Positions 42,669 through 52,096 of a stretch of 64,000 bases of DNA are shown in pieces. This DNA is from Natrinema saccharevitans (lineage in GTDB: Archaea > Halobacteriota > Halobacteria > Halobacteriales > Natrialbaceae): NCBI RefSeq assembly GCF_001953745.1, contig NZ_LWLN01000001.1, positions 3,286,001-3,350,000 of the forward strand, in the 5' to 3' direction. Position 1 is the stretch's first letter. Each line of letters starts with the position of its first letter. A model generated the notes under the pieces. That model made no database searches, was not told where the DNA came from, and worked only from the letters and a program-made list of their open reading frames with translations. The position numbers and the translations under genes are program-made.

Positions 42669-43400
42669 ATGAAGACCAAGCTGCTCACGATGACACTGGT
42701 CGCCGTTATGGTCACGTCCGTGTTCGCTTCGGCGGGCACGGTCGCGGCGGAGACCGACGGTGACCTCGACGTGTCCGTCGACGGCGAGGACGTCGTCGTC
42801 GGCGGCGTCACGGCAAACGACACCGCGGTCGCGAACGCGACCGTCGACGTATCGACCACCGACGAGAACGCGACCTACGAGGGGACCGGGACGTACACGA
42901 CCGGCGACGCCGGCGAGGTCGAACTGCCCGATCCCGTCGAGAACGTCACCGTCTCGGTGACGGCGACGGCCGACAATCGGACGGCCTCGACCACGGCGAC
43001 GCTGACCGCAGCGAGCAACGAGACCGTGAATGGAAACGAGACCGACAACGAGTCGGCCAACGAGACGAGCTTCGGGTCGCTCGTCTCCGACTTCGTCGAG
43101 ACACAACAGAACGAGTCCAACGAGTCGACCGGGATCGCCGTCGCGAGTTTCGCGGTCGCGAACAACCCCGGCAACGCGCCGAGCCACGCCGGTCCGCCGA
43201 GTCACGCCGGTCCGCCGTCCGACGACGCTGACGGCAACGAGAGCGATGACGATAAACGAGGCCCGCCGAGTCACGCGGGCGGACCGAGTGACGACGGCGA
43301 CGACGCTGACGATGGGGACGACGCTGACGACGGCGACAACGAGGACGGCGACGACAGCACGGGCGGCGGCCCGCCGAGTCACGCGGGCGGACCGAACTAA
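42669..43400 (+). CDS. Secreted acidic protein with GPPSHAG repeats, 243 aa
   Basis: A Sec-type signal (MKTKLLTMTLVAVMVTSVF, cleavage near TVAAE) precedes a beta domain with many N-x-T/S sequons (ANDTA, NATVD, DNRTAS, NETVN), then a low-complexity tail. The tail has four PSHAG units (PSHAGPPSHAGPPSDD; GPPSHAGGPSDD; GPPSHAGGPN) separated by runs of Asp, Gly and Asn. Probably an extracellular, heavily glycosylated protein; His in each repeat may bind metal. A TTTATGTAA box is about 30 nt upstream. I know no function. Confidence 0.78.
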   Translation: MKTKLLTMTLVAVMVTSVFASAGTVAAETDGDLDVSVDGEDVVVGGVTANDTAVANATVDVSTTDENATYEGTGTYTTGDAGEVELPDPVENVTVSVTATADNRTASTTATLTAASNETVNGNETDNESANETSFGSLVSDFVETQQNESNESTGIAVASFAVANNPGNAPSHAGPPSHAGPPSDDADGNESDDDKRGPPSHAGGPSDDGDDADDGDDADDGDNEDGDDSTGGGPPSHAGGPN

Positions 43401-43671
43401 CGCTGGTGCCGCTGACGAATAGTCCACTGCAATCACACTCGAACGACTGACGCCGGTCGACGCGGATTAGCCCGGTCGTCGCCGGTGTCGGTCCCCGATC
43501 GCGGTCGTCTCCCGACCGCCGCGAGCAGGCACGTAGTGCGGCCGATCCACCCACCACGTTCGTTGCGCTTTTTTCGCAGTCGCCGAGTCGAGACGCGACG
43601 GCCTCGAGTCCCGGGGCCGTGTCCGAACCGGGTTCGGTAGCGTTTTGGCCACGGTCCCACTCTGTCGAGCC

Positions 43672-45006
43672 ATGACCGACACCGAGTATCCACCGATCAG
43701 CGAGCAACTCGACGAAACCGCCGAGCAGAGCTCAGCGAACCCTGAAATGGCATTTCAGGACCTCGAGTCCGCTCGCGAGGAGGGCCGTCGGAAGATGGAC
43801 TGGGCCGCCCAACACATGCCGATCTGCGAGCGCGTCCGCGAGGAGTTCGTCGCCGACCAGCCCTTCGAAGGCGAGCGCATCGGGATGGCGATGCACGTCG
43901 AGGCCAAGACGGCGATCCTCGTCGAGACGCTCGCGGAGGGCGGCGCGGAGGTCGCGGTGACCGGCTGTAATCCGCTCTCGACCCACGACGACGTCTCGGC
44001 GGCGCTGGATACCCACGAGAACATCACCAGCTACGCCAAACGCGGCGTCGACGACGACGAATACTACGCGGCGATCGAGGCCGTCATCGCCCACGAGCCG
44101 ACGATCACGGTCGACGACGGGATGGACCTCGTCGCCGCGATCCACGAGGACTACCCCGAACTGATCGACGGCATCGTCGGCGGTGCGGAGGAGACGACCA
44201 CCGGCGTCCACCGCCTGCGCGCGATGGACGACGACGACGCGCTCGAGTATCCCGTCTTCGCCGTCAACGACACGCCGATGAAGCGACTCTTCGACAACGT
44301 CCACGGCACCGGCGAGTCCTCGCTGGCCTCTATCGCCATGACCACGAACCTCTCGTGGGCCGGCAAGAACGTCGTCGTCGCCGGCTACGGCTACTGCGGC
44401 AAGGGCGTCGCACAGAAGGCGTCGGGTCAGAACGCCAACGTCATCGTCACCGAGGTCGAGCCCCGGCGCGCCCTCGAGGCCCACATGGAGGGCTACGACG
44501 TGATGCCCATGTCGGAGGCGGCCGAAGTCGGCGACGTCTTCCTGACGACGACGGGTAATCGCGACGTCATCGTCGAGGAACACTTCGAGAAGATGCAAGA
44601 CGGCGTCCTGCTCGCGAACGCGGGTCACTTCGACATCGAGATCGACCTCGAGGCCTTGGACGACCTCGCGGTCGACCGCTACGAGGCCCGTGACGGCGTC
44701 GAGGCCTACGAACTCGCCGACGGCCGGAAACTGAACGTCATCGCCGAGGGACGACTCGTGAACCTCGCCGCGCCCGTCTCGCTTGGCCACCCCGTCGAGG
44801 TCATGGACCAGTCGTTCGGCATTCAGGCCGTCTGTGTCCGAGAAATGCTCGAAAACGGCGACGCATACGACGCAGGGGTCCACGACGTCCCCGACGAACT
44901 CGACAAGGAGATCGCCGAGATCAAACTCGAGGCCGAGGGCGTCGACTTCGACTCGCTGACGGACACCCAGCGCGAGTACATGGACAGCTGGGACCACGGG
45001 ACATAG
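43672..45006 (+). CDS. ahcY: Adenosylhomocysteinase, 444 aa
   Basis: It hydrolyses S-adenosylhomocysteine to adenosine and homocysteine, relieving product inhibition of methyltransferases. The NAD-binding Rossmann motif is VVAGYGYCGKGVAQKA. Substrate and catalytic residues are in EAKTAILVETLAEGGAEV, GGAEETTTGVHRLRAM (the site corresponding to the reactive Glu) and NAGHFDIEIDLEAL. The length is normal. ATG at 43672 (MTDTEYPPISEQL). It joins MtaD in recycling products of SAM, and homocysteine feeds the Met pathway. Confidence 0.97.
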   Translation: MTDTEYPPISEQLDETAEQSSANPEMAFQDLESAREEGRRKMDWAAQHMPICERVREEFVADQPFEGERIGMAMHVEAKTAILVETLAEGGAEVAVTGCNPLSTHDDVSAALDTHENITSYAKRGVDDDEYYAAIEAVIAHEPTITVDDGMDLVAAIHEDYPELIDGIVGGAEETTTGVHRLRAMDDDDALEYPVFAVNDTPMKRLFDNVHGTGESSLASIAMTTNLSWAGKNVVVAGYGYCGKGVAQKASGQNANVIVTEVEPRRALEAHMEGYDVMPMSEAAEVGDVFLTTTGNRDVIVEEHFEKMQDGVLLANAGHFDIEIDLEALDDLAVDRYEARDGVEAYELADGRKLNVIAEGRLVNLAAPVSLGHPVEVMDQSFGIQAVCVREMLENGDAYDAGVHDVPDELDKEIAEIKLEAEGVDFDSLTDTQREYMDSWDHGT

Positions 45007-45196
45007 CGGTTAGCGCTCCGGCCTGTCGTCGCCGCGCTCGACGACGAACACCAGACTCCCGTCCTCGAGTCCGTCCATCGGTCGGCCGTACCCGAACACC
45101 GTCGTCGGCCGCTTCGGCGAGCGGGCCCAGCGTCGTCGATCACCGGCAGCGGAGTGCGGTCGGCAGTCAGTTCCGGTGTGTTCGAGCCGTCCCGGA

Positions 45197-45454
45197 CTAT
45201 CTACTCTCATGGACCGTCCCGTCGACGGTGACGGTCCCGTCGCCTCGGACTTCGACGAGCATGCCGTAATACTCGAACTCGACGCGGACGTCCGCCCCCG
45301 AGCCCGACTGGAAGAGCTGGTCGAGCGCCTCCGGATCGACGACGTCGTACAGCGGCTCGAGTTCGCTGGCGTCGGTGTTCGTCGCGTCCGCGAGCGCGTC
45401 GATTACTCGCAGACTGATGGAGTCGGTGTGGTAGTCGAGAGTGGCGCTGGTCAT
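45197..45454 (-). CDS. HalOD1 output-domain protein, 85 aa
   Basis: A stand-alone HalOD1 domain, found only in haloarchaea and often linked to sensor systems. Features: SISLRVIDALADATNTDASELEPLYDVVDPEALDQLF and VRVEFEYYGMLVEVRGDG. It is the same fold as the protein at 57444-57755. It is convergent with ahcY and divergent from the multi-PAS regulator. Confidence 0.9.
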   Translation of the reverse strand: MTSATLDYHTDSISLRVIDALADATNTDASELEPLYDVVDPEALDQLFQSGSGADVRVEFEYYGMLVEVRGDGTVTVDGTVHESR

Positions 45455-45522
45455 CGTAGCCTGACGAACGCGTCCCGGTGGTATCGGGCTGGCCGTTATA
45501 CACGTAATTCCGTCGCGACCCC

Positions 45523-45542
45523 GACGCTATGTGTATAGCGTC
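45523..45542. promoter_or_regulatory. Inverted repeat GACGCTAT-GTGT-ATAGCGTC
   Basis: A perfect 8-bp arm, 4-base loop palindrome in the divergent promoter region between the HalOD1 gene (45454) and the multi-PAS regulator (45706). It could be an operator or a hairpin. Confidence 0.4.
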
Positions 45543-45705
45543 GCCCCGACGACTGGCGGTCGGCGGCCGACCGGACTGACCGACATCGGGCCGCCGTCTC
45601 CGGAACCGCCGCTCGAGTCGTCGACCGATCGGATCTCGTGTGTTACTATTCGGCCGTCGAACAGGGGGTGAAAATAACCGCTCGTATCATTGCGGGTGAT
45701 TTCGT

Positions 45706-48700
45706 ATGGGTGGTATGATCGCTGTCGCGGCTCCGCTCGAGTCGCTCGCGCAACGGCGGGGACGGCTCACGGTCGTCGTCGCGACGCTCGGCGTTCTCGT
45801 CGCGCTCGCACTCGGGACGACGCCGGCCGTCTCGCTCCCGTCCGTGCCGTTCCCCGGGATCGTCGTGTTCGGGCTCGCCGCCCGCCGGGGCTCCGACCGA
45901 CCGACCGACATCGAACGACTCACCGACGAACTCCGGGGGTTCGTCTCGAGACTCGAGGACGCCGACCCGACCGCCGACGGCGGCTCCCTCCCGACCGAGC
46001 CGGACCTGGCCGACGTCGGGCGCGACCGGGACGACGAGATCGGCCGACTCTCCGCGGCCGTCGACGAGCTGGCGTCGACGGTCCGAGACCGCGAACGGCA
46101 ACGGGCCGAGAGCGAGCGCTACCGGCGGGAACTCGCCCGGATCACGTCCGATCCGGAACCGGGGACTGAGACGAAGATCCGTCGGCTGCTCGAACTGGGT
46201 TGTGAGCGCCTCGGCCTCGAGACGGGGCTCGTCTCGCACATCGACGAACCGGCCGACCGATACGAAGTCGAGACGGCCGTCGGGACCGGGGCCGACCTCG
46301 AGGGGGCGGTGCTGGACCTCTCGGAGACCCATTGCCGGAACGCCGTCACGTCGGACGACGTGGTCGGGATCTCGGAGACGCCGGCGGCCGACACCGAGGC
46401 GGGAGCGGCCGTCGAATCCGACGTCGGGTGTTACATCGGCGGGAAGATACTCGTCGACGGGGACCTCTACGGCACGGTCTGTTTCGTGGGTAGCGAACCG
46501 CGGGACCGGTCGTTCTCGCCGGCGGAGCGATCGTTCGTCGATCTGCTCGCCCGGTGGGTCAGCGGGGCGTTCGAACGCCGCGAGTACGTCGCGGCCATCG
46601 AGGAGCGGGAGCGACGACTCGAGCGGACACAGGCGTTTACCGACGATATGTTAGACGCCGTCGACGACGTCGTCTACCTGCTCGAGGAAGACGGCGATCT
46701 CAGGCGATGGAACGAGACGCTGGTCGACGTGACGGGCTATTCGGACGCGGCGGTCGCGGAGATGAACGCCCTGGACTTCTTCGACGCCGAGAACGAGGGG
46801 GCGATCCGGGAGTCGATGCGGGACGCGTTCGAGACCGGCGAGACCCGCGTCGAGGCCGAACTGCGGACGAAATCGGGCGAGCGAATCCCCTACGAGTTCA
46901 TCGCGTCGGTCCTCGAGGACCCGAACGGGAACCCGATCGAGGTCGGAATCGGCCGCGACATCAGCGACCGCCGGGAACGCGAGCGACGCCTCGAGCGGAC
47001 GACGTCCCTGCTCGAGCAGTCCCAGCGGCTGGCCGACGTCGGCGCGTGGGAACTTGACGTTTCCACGGAGCCGTACGCCCTCCAGTGGACAACCGAGATC
47101 CGTCGCATTCTCGGCGTCCCACCGGACGAACCGATCGATCTCGAGGCGTCGATCGAGTTCTACCACCCCGAGGATCGGCCTCGAATCCGCGAGGCGATCG
47201 AGCGCGCGATCGCCGACGGGGAGCCCTACGATCTGGAGCTTCGAGCCCGGACGGCCGACGACGACCTGCGGTGGGTTCGGTCTATCGGCGAACCCGTCCG
47301 CGAGGACGGCGAGATCGTCACGCTCCGCGGCTCGTTTCAGGATATCACCGACCGCAAGAAGCGCGAACGCGATCTCGAGCGCGCCGAGACGGTCCTCCAG
47401 GCGCTGGACGAACTCGTCTACACGATCGACGAAGACGGGGAGTTCACCTTCCTGAACGACGCCATCGAGGGAATCACCGGCTACGAGGCCGACGACCTGA
47501 TCGGCGAGAACGTCTCGACGGTGATGGACGAAGCCGACCTCGAGACGGCCCGCGACCGGATCCGTGACCTCCGCAGCGCCGGCGAGCCAACCCGGACCTT
47601 CGAGATGGATCTCGAGACCGTCGACGGCGACGTGATCGACGCGGAAAACCACATGGCGCTGTTGCCGAGCGAGGACGGGGAGTTCGCCGGGACCGCGGGA
47701 GTCGTCCGCGATATCACCGACCGCAAGGAGCGCGAACGCGATCTCGAGCGGTTCGAGGCGATCGTCCAGGCGCTGGACGAACTGGTCTACACGCTCGACG
47801 ACGAGGGCCGGTTCACCTATCTGAACGACGCCGCCAAGCCCATCCTCGGCTACGAGCCCGCGGAACTGCTCGGCGAACCCGCGGCGACGGTGATCCCCTC
47901 ACCGGACGTCGAGCGGGCACAGGACCGGATCCGCGATCTCCTCCGGTCGGACGAGCCGTCACAGACGGTCGAGATCGTCCTCGAGACCGCCGACGGCGAG
48001 GTGATCGACGTCGAGAACCACATCGCGTTGCTGCCGGGCGACGACGGCGAGTTCGTCGGGACCGCGGGGGTCGTCCGCGACATCACGGCGCGCAAGGAAC
48101 GGGAACGGCGACTGGAAACGACGCGGGCACGGCTCGAGGCGCTGTTCGAGAACTCCCCCGATATGATCGACGTCCTCGATCCAGCGGGAACTATCGTCGA
48201 CGGGAATCGGCGATTCTACGACGAATTGGGATACGACGAGTCCGACCTGCTCGGAACGAAGATCTGGGACCACGACGACCGGTTCGACGCCGACGAGGTT
48301 TCGGCGCTGCTCGCGGAGATGGCGGTCGGTGAGCGACGCCGGTTCGAGGGTCGGTATCGTCGCCGCGACGACTCGACGTTCCCCGTCGAGGTCCATCTGA
48401 TTCGGCTCGATATCGTGGAAGACAACCGCTATCTGGCGATCACTCGGGATATCACCGATCGCAAGGAGCGCGAACGCGACCTCCGCGAGACGAAACGCCG
48501 CCTCGAACTCGCGCTCGAGGGGACGAACACCGGCGTCTGGGAGTGGGATCTGGACAGTGACACCGTCGCCTGGAACGAGACGTTGGAGCGGCTGGTCGGA
48601 CTCGATCCGGGTGCGTTCGAGGGAACCTTCGACGCCTTTAGAGAGCGTCTTCATCCGGACGACGTCGGTCGAATCGAGACGATGGCCCAGCGCGCCATCG

Positions 48701-50565
48701 AGAACGATACCCTGTTTCAGACGGAGTTCAGACTGCGCCACGAGGACGGCTCCCGGATCTGGGTGGGGGCCCGCGGTCGCCTCGTCGACGACGAGGCGGG
48801 ACAGCGTCTGGTCGGGATCAACAACGACATCACCGACCGCAAGGAGCGCGAACTGGCACTCGAGTCGCTACACGACGCGGCCAGGAATCTGCTCGGCACC
48901 GACACTGAAGCGGAGGTCTCGGCGCTGGTCGTCGAGACCGCTGTCGAGGTCATCGAGGCGTCGGGCGCGGCCGTCTACCGGCTCGATCCGGCGGTCAACC
49001 GACTCGTTCCCGCGGCCTCGACCGAGGCCTTCGATCGCCTCTGTAACGACGCGCCGTCGGTCCCGATCGGCGACGGCGAGTCCGCCCTCTGGAACACCTA
49101 CGTGACCGGGACGGGGACCGTCGTCGACGACCCGTCGTCGTTCGATCGGTCCCGGTTATTCGGTCCGGCCGTCGAGAGCGGCGTCGTCGTCCCGATCGGC
49201 GACTACGGCGTCTTCGCGGTCGCGACCGACGCCGAGCCGATCGACGCCGAGGCCCGACGGCTGATCGAGACGCTCGTGGCGACGACCGAGGCCGCCTTCG
49301 ACCGTCTCGAGAGCGAGGCCAGCCTCCGCGAACGCGAGGCGCAACTCGAGCGACGGAACGAACGACTCAACCGACAGATCGAGACGACGGAACTGATCAG
49401 GCGGATCGATCAGGTCCTCATCGGGGCCGAGAGCCGGGGGGAGATCGAGCGGACCGTCCCCGAGCGATTGCTCGAGGCCGACTCGGTCGCCCTCGCCTGG
49501 ATCGGCGACCGCGACCCGAGCGGGACCCGTCTCGAGCCCCGCGCCTGGGCCGGCGACGGGGAGGCGTATCTCGACGACGTCTCGCTCGCGGACGACGCTG
49601 CCGAGCCGGCCGTTCGAACCGCCGCCGACGGGACGCCGACGGTCGTCTCCAACGTGGTCGAGGGGCTGCAGAACGACCCCTGGCGGCGGCAGGCGGTCGA
49701 CCGTGGGTTCCAGTCGGTCATCAGCGTCCCGCTGTCCCACGCGGAGTACTCCTACGGCGTGCTGACGGTCTACGCCGACGAGCCCGAGGCCTTCGGCGAC
49801 CTCGAGCGGACGGTCCTGACGGAACTGGGCGAGGGGATCGCCAACGCGATCACCGCGATGAAGACCCGGGAGGCGCTCCACGCCGAACGGCTGCTCGAGT
49901 TGACGCTGAGGATCGACGACGACGAGGACCTCCTCTCGCGGCTCGCGGCGAAGACGGGAGCCAGTATCGAGTACGCGGGACTTGGATCGCACGCGAGCGA
50001 CGAGACGCTGCTGTTCGTCGAGACCGACGGTGTCGCGCCCGACGACGTTCGATCGGCGCTCGCGGACCTCGTGTCGGTCACCGACGCCCGACTGATCAGC
50101 GAGACCGACGGGACGTGTCGGTTCGAGGCGACCGTCACCGGCGATCCCCTGGCCGCCCGCCTGGTTCGTCACGGCGGCAGTCCGCGCTCGATACGGACCG
50201 ACGGCGAGGGGCTCGAGGTCGTCGTCGACGTCCCGACCGGGACCGACGTCCGCGAGTTCGTCGAGACCCTCGAGGAGGGACGCGGTGCCGTCGAGTTGCG
50301 GGCGCGTCGCCACGTCGAGCGCTCGATGGGGACGCGAAGCGAACTCGTGACGTCGCTGTTCGACGCCCTGACCGACCGCCAGCTCGAGGTCCTCCGGACC
50401 GCCTACTTCGCCGGCTTCTTCGAGTGGCCCCGCGAGAGCACCGGCGAGGAGATCGCCGAGATGCTCGCGGTGACACAGCCGACGGTCAACCGTCACCTGC
50501 GGCTCGCGCAGGGCCGGCTGCTGGCACAGCTGTTCGAAGATCGGGTCCCGGTCGCCCCGAGCTGA
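45706..50565 (+). CDS. Large multi-PAS/GAF sensor with Bat-type HTH_10 output, 1619 aa
   Basis: One or two hydrophobic segments near the N-terminus (LTVVVATLGVLVALALG; PGIVVFGLAARR) may hold it at the membrane. Then follow a GAF domain (about 150-305), six PAS domains (about 305-420, 440-550, 555-675, 680-800, 808-925, 931-1040) each ending in DITDRKERER or a variant, two GAF-like domains (about 1050-1200 and 1230-1390), the Bat-specific region, and a C-terminal HTH_10 (DALTDRQLEVLRTAYFAGFF; ISTGEEIAEMLAVTQPTVNRHLR region, about 1553-1611). Bat-like proteins sense oxygen/light in bacterio-opsin regulation; the signal here is unknown. PAS3 and PAS4 are near-duplicates. No histidine kinase ATPase domain is present. 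Confidence 0.92.
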   Translation: MGGMIAVAAPLESLAQRRGRLTVVVATLGVLVALALGTTPAVSLPSVPFPGIVVFGLAARRGSDRPTDIERLTDELRGFVSRLEDADPTADGGSLPTEPDLADVGRDRDDEIGRLSAAVDELASTVRDRERQRAESERYRRELARITSDPEPGTETKIRRLLELGCERLGLETGLVSHIDEPADRYEVETAVGTGADLEGAVLDLSETHCRNAVTSDDVVGISETPAADTEAGAAVESDVGCYIGGKILVDGDLYGTVCFVGSEPRDRSFSPAERSFVDLLARWVSGAFERREYVAAIEERERRLERTQAFTDDMLDAVDDVVYLLEEDGDLRRWNETLVDVTGYSDAAVAEMNALDFFDAENEGAIRESMRDAFETGETRVEAELRTKSGERIPYEFIASVLEDPNGNPIEVGIGRDISDRRERERRLERTTSLLEQSQRLADVGAWELDVSTEPYALQWTTEIRRILGVPPDEPIDLEASIEFYHPEDRPRIREAIERAIADGEPYDLELRARTADDDLRWVRSIGEPVREDGEIVTLRGSFQDITDRKKRERDLERAETVLQALDELVYTIDEDGEFTFLNDAIEGITGYEADDLIGENVSTVMDEADLETARDRIRDLRSAGEPTRTFEMDLETVDGDVIDAENHMALLPSEDGEFAGTAGVVRDITDRKERERDLERFEAIVQALDELVYTLDDEGRFTYLNDAAKPILGYEPAELLGEPAATVIPSPDVERAQDRIRDLLRSDEPSQTVEIVLETADGEVIDVENHIALLPGDDGEFVGTAGVVRDITARKERERRLETTRARLEALFENSPDMIDVLDPAGTIVDGNRRFYDELGYDESDLLGTKIWDHDDRFDADEVSALLAEMAVGERRRFEGRYRRRDDSTFPVEVHLIRLDIVEDNRYLAITRDITDRKERERDLRETKRRLELALEGTNTGVWEWDLDSDTVAWNETLERLVGLDPGAFEGTFDAFRERLHPDDVGRIETMAQRAIENDTLFQTEFRLRHEDGSRIWVGARGRLVDDEAGQRLVGINNDITDRKERELALESLHDAARNLLGTDTEAEVSALVVETAVEVIEASGAAVYRLDPAVNRLVPAASTEAFDRLCNDAPSVPIGDGESALWNTYVTGTGTVVDDPSSFDRSRLFGPAVESGVVVPIGDYGVFAVATDAEPIDAEARRLIETLVATTEAAFDRLESEASLREREAQLERRNERLNRQIETTELIRRIDQVLIGAESRGEIERTVPERLLEADSVALAWIGDRDPSGTRLEPRAWAGDGEAYLDDVSLADDAAEPAVRTAADGTPTVVSNVVEGLQNDPWRRQAVDRGFQSVISVPLSHAEYSYGVLTVYADEPEAFGDLERTVLTELGEGIANAITAMKTREALHAERLLELTLRIDDDEDLLSRLAAKTGASIEYAGLGSHASDETLLFVETDGVAPDDVRSALADLVSVTDARLISETDGTCRFEATVTGDPLAARLVRHGGSPRSIRTDGEGLEVVVDVPTGTDVREFVETLEEGRGAVELRARRHVERSMGTRSELVTSLFDALTDRQLEVLRTAYFAGFFEWPRESTGEEIAEMLAVTQPTVNRHLRLAQGRLLAQLFEDRVPVAPS

Positions 50566-50672
50566 GCGACCGCGGCGCCGGCTCCCTCGCCGTCCTCGCT
50601 CGAGCCGGCTCGAGCGACCGACTCAATGCCGGGAGTGAAACGCCCAAGGGTCCGGTGGCCGTACGGTCGATC

Positions 50673-51485
50673 ATGGCAACATCTACCCGCCGCCGGACCG
50701 ACGGGCCGCTCCGTTCGACGCTCGTCGCCGCCGGGCTCGCGGTCGTCGGCCTGCTCGCGACGCAGTTCACGACGCTGCCAGCACTCCTGCTCGATATCCG
50801 GCTGGCCACGGCGCCGACCGAGACGTCGATCGCCAGCCGAACGCTCTTTTTCGTCCTCAACTTCGCTGGGTTCGTGCTGGTCGGGGCCGTCTATCTCGTC
50901 GTCACTGACCGAGGCTGGTCGTACGTCGACGTCCGGCCGCCGACGCGGCGCGGCTGGGCGTACGTCCTGCTCGGTATCGTCGCCAGCGTCGCGTTTTACG
51001 TCCTGATCAGCGTGACCATTCAACTGCTCTCGCTGCCGGCCTCGGAGAATCAGGTCGCGAGCTTCATCGGCGACGACCAGACGATGGTCCTCGTCATGAT
51101 CGCGATCGTCTTCTTCTTCAACGCGCCGGCCGAGGAGTTCCTCTACCGGAACATCGTCCAGAAACGCCTCTACGACGCCTTCACCCGGCTCCAGGCGGTC
51201 GCCATCGCCAGTCTCGTCTTCGGACTGATCCACTTCCCCGTCTACGCGGTCAGTTCGCCGTCGCTGCTCGCGACCATGGTTCCGGTCGCGGTCGTCATGG
51301 GCGGTGCTGCCGTCTTCGGCTACCTCTACGCGAAGACCGACAACCTGCTGGTGCCCATCGCCGCTCACGCGGCCTTTAACGCCCTCCAGTTCGGCCTGCT
51401 GTATCTCGCCCTCGAGTACGACCTCGAGGAGGCGGCGCCGGCCGGCGAGGCGATCCTCGCGGTCGTCACGGCGATCCCGCTGTAA
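50673..51485 (+). CDS. CPBP-family (CAAX-like) intramembrane protease, 270 aa
   Basis: About seven helices with the family motifs: EEFLYRN (catalytic Glu pair, motif 1), FGLIHFPVY (His, motif 2) and HAAFNALQF (motif 3). Type II CAAX prenyl endopeptidase-like enzymes of archaea probably process membrane proteins; some protect against bacteriocins in bacteria. Immediately follows the regulator gene on the same strand (108-base gap). Substrate unknown. Confidence 0.92.
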   Translation: MATSTRRRTDGPLRSTLVAAGLAVVGLLATQFTTLPALLLDIRLATAPTETSIASRTLFFVLNFAGFVLVGAVYLVVTDRGWSYVDVRPPTRRGWAYVLLGIVASVAFYVLISVTIQLLSLPASENQVASFIGDDQTMVLVMIAIVFFFNAPAEEFLYRNIVQKRLYDAFTRLQAVAIASLVFGLIHFPVYAVSSPSLLATMVPVAVVMGGAAVFGYLYAKTDNLLVPIAAHAAFNALQFGLLYLALEYDLEEAAPAGEAILAVVTAIPL

Positions 51486-51568
51486 CGCCTCCTGCATCGG
51501 AGACCACTTTCACTGCGCCATCCGCCGCCGTCCGGTCCTTTATTACCGCCCGCGGAAGAGAATCGTCC

Positions 51569-52090
51569 ATGTCTCAGGCGAAGGGCGACCGCCGCGAGCG
51601 CGAACTCGTCAACGCGCTCGACGAGGCCGGCTTCGCGGTGATGCGAGCGCCCGCCAGCGGCTCCGCGACCGAGCGGGAACTCCCCGACGTGCTGGCCGGC
51701 GACGGCGAGCGCTTCTACGCGATCGAGGCCAAGTCGAGTTCCGGCGACCCGATCTATCTCACCGGCGAGGAGGTCGAGGCGCTGACGTTCTTCGCGCGGA
51801 ACTTCGGCGCGAAACCCCGGATCGGCGTTCGCTTCGACCGCGAGGACTGGTACTTCTTCCACCCGGGCGACCTCTACGTCACCGACGGTGGCAACTACCG
51901 CGTCAAGAAGGAAACGGCGCTGGCGGAGGGCACCGACTTCCCCGAGTTCACCGGCCGATCGGAGAAGGTCACCCTCGAGGAGGCCGCCGCCGACGGCGAC
52001 GACGGCATCGACGAGGACCTGCGGCGCGTCCTCAACGCCGTCGAGCAGGGCGTGATGGACGTCGACGAGGCCGCAGACGTCCTCGAGTAG
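51569..52090 (+). CDS. hjc: Holliday junction resolvase Hjc, 173 aa
   Basis: It cuts four-way DNA junctions during recombination. The nuclease core has the pattern [15 protein letters not shown] (catalytic Glu), [15 protein letters not shown] (catalytic Asp) and [10 protein letters not shown] (ExK). The C-terminal about 50 residues are an acidic haloarchaeal extension. A CTTTATTACCG box about 27 nt upstream fits a leaderless mRNA. It is convergent with the acyl-CoA dehydrogenase, six bases apart. Confidence 0.95.
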   Translation: MSQAKGDRRERELVNALDEAGFAVMRAPASGSATERELPDVLAGDGERFYAIEAKSSSGDPIYLTGEEVEALTFFARNFGAKPRIGVRFDREDWYFFHPGDLYVTDGGNYRVKKETALAEGTDFPEFTGRSEKVTLEEAAADGDDGIDEDLRRVLNAVEQGVMDVDEAADVLE

Positions 52091-52096
52091 CCCGTT

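Noticed and set aside
45007-45196. Small minus-strand frame ending GLEDGSLVFVVERGDD between ahcY and the HalOD1 gene
   Set aside because: The last 20 residues look protein-like, but there is no convincing start or family; too short to support.
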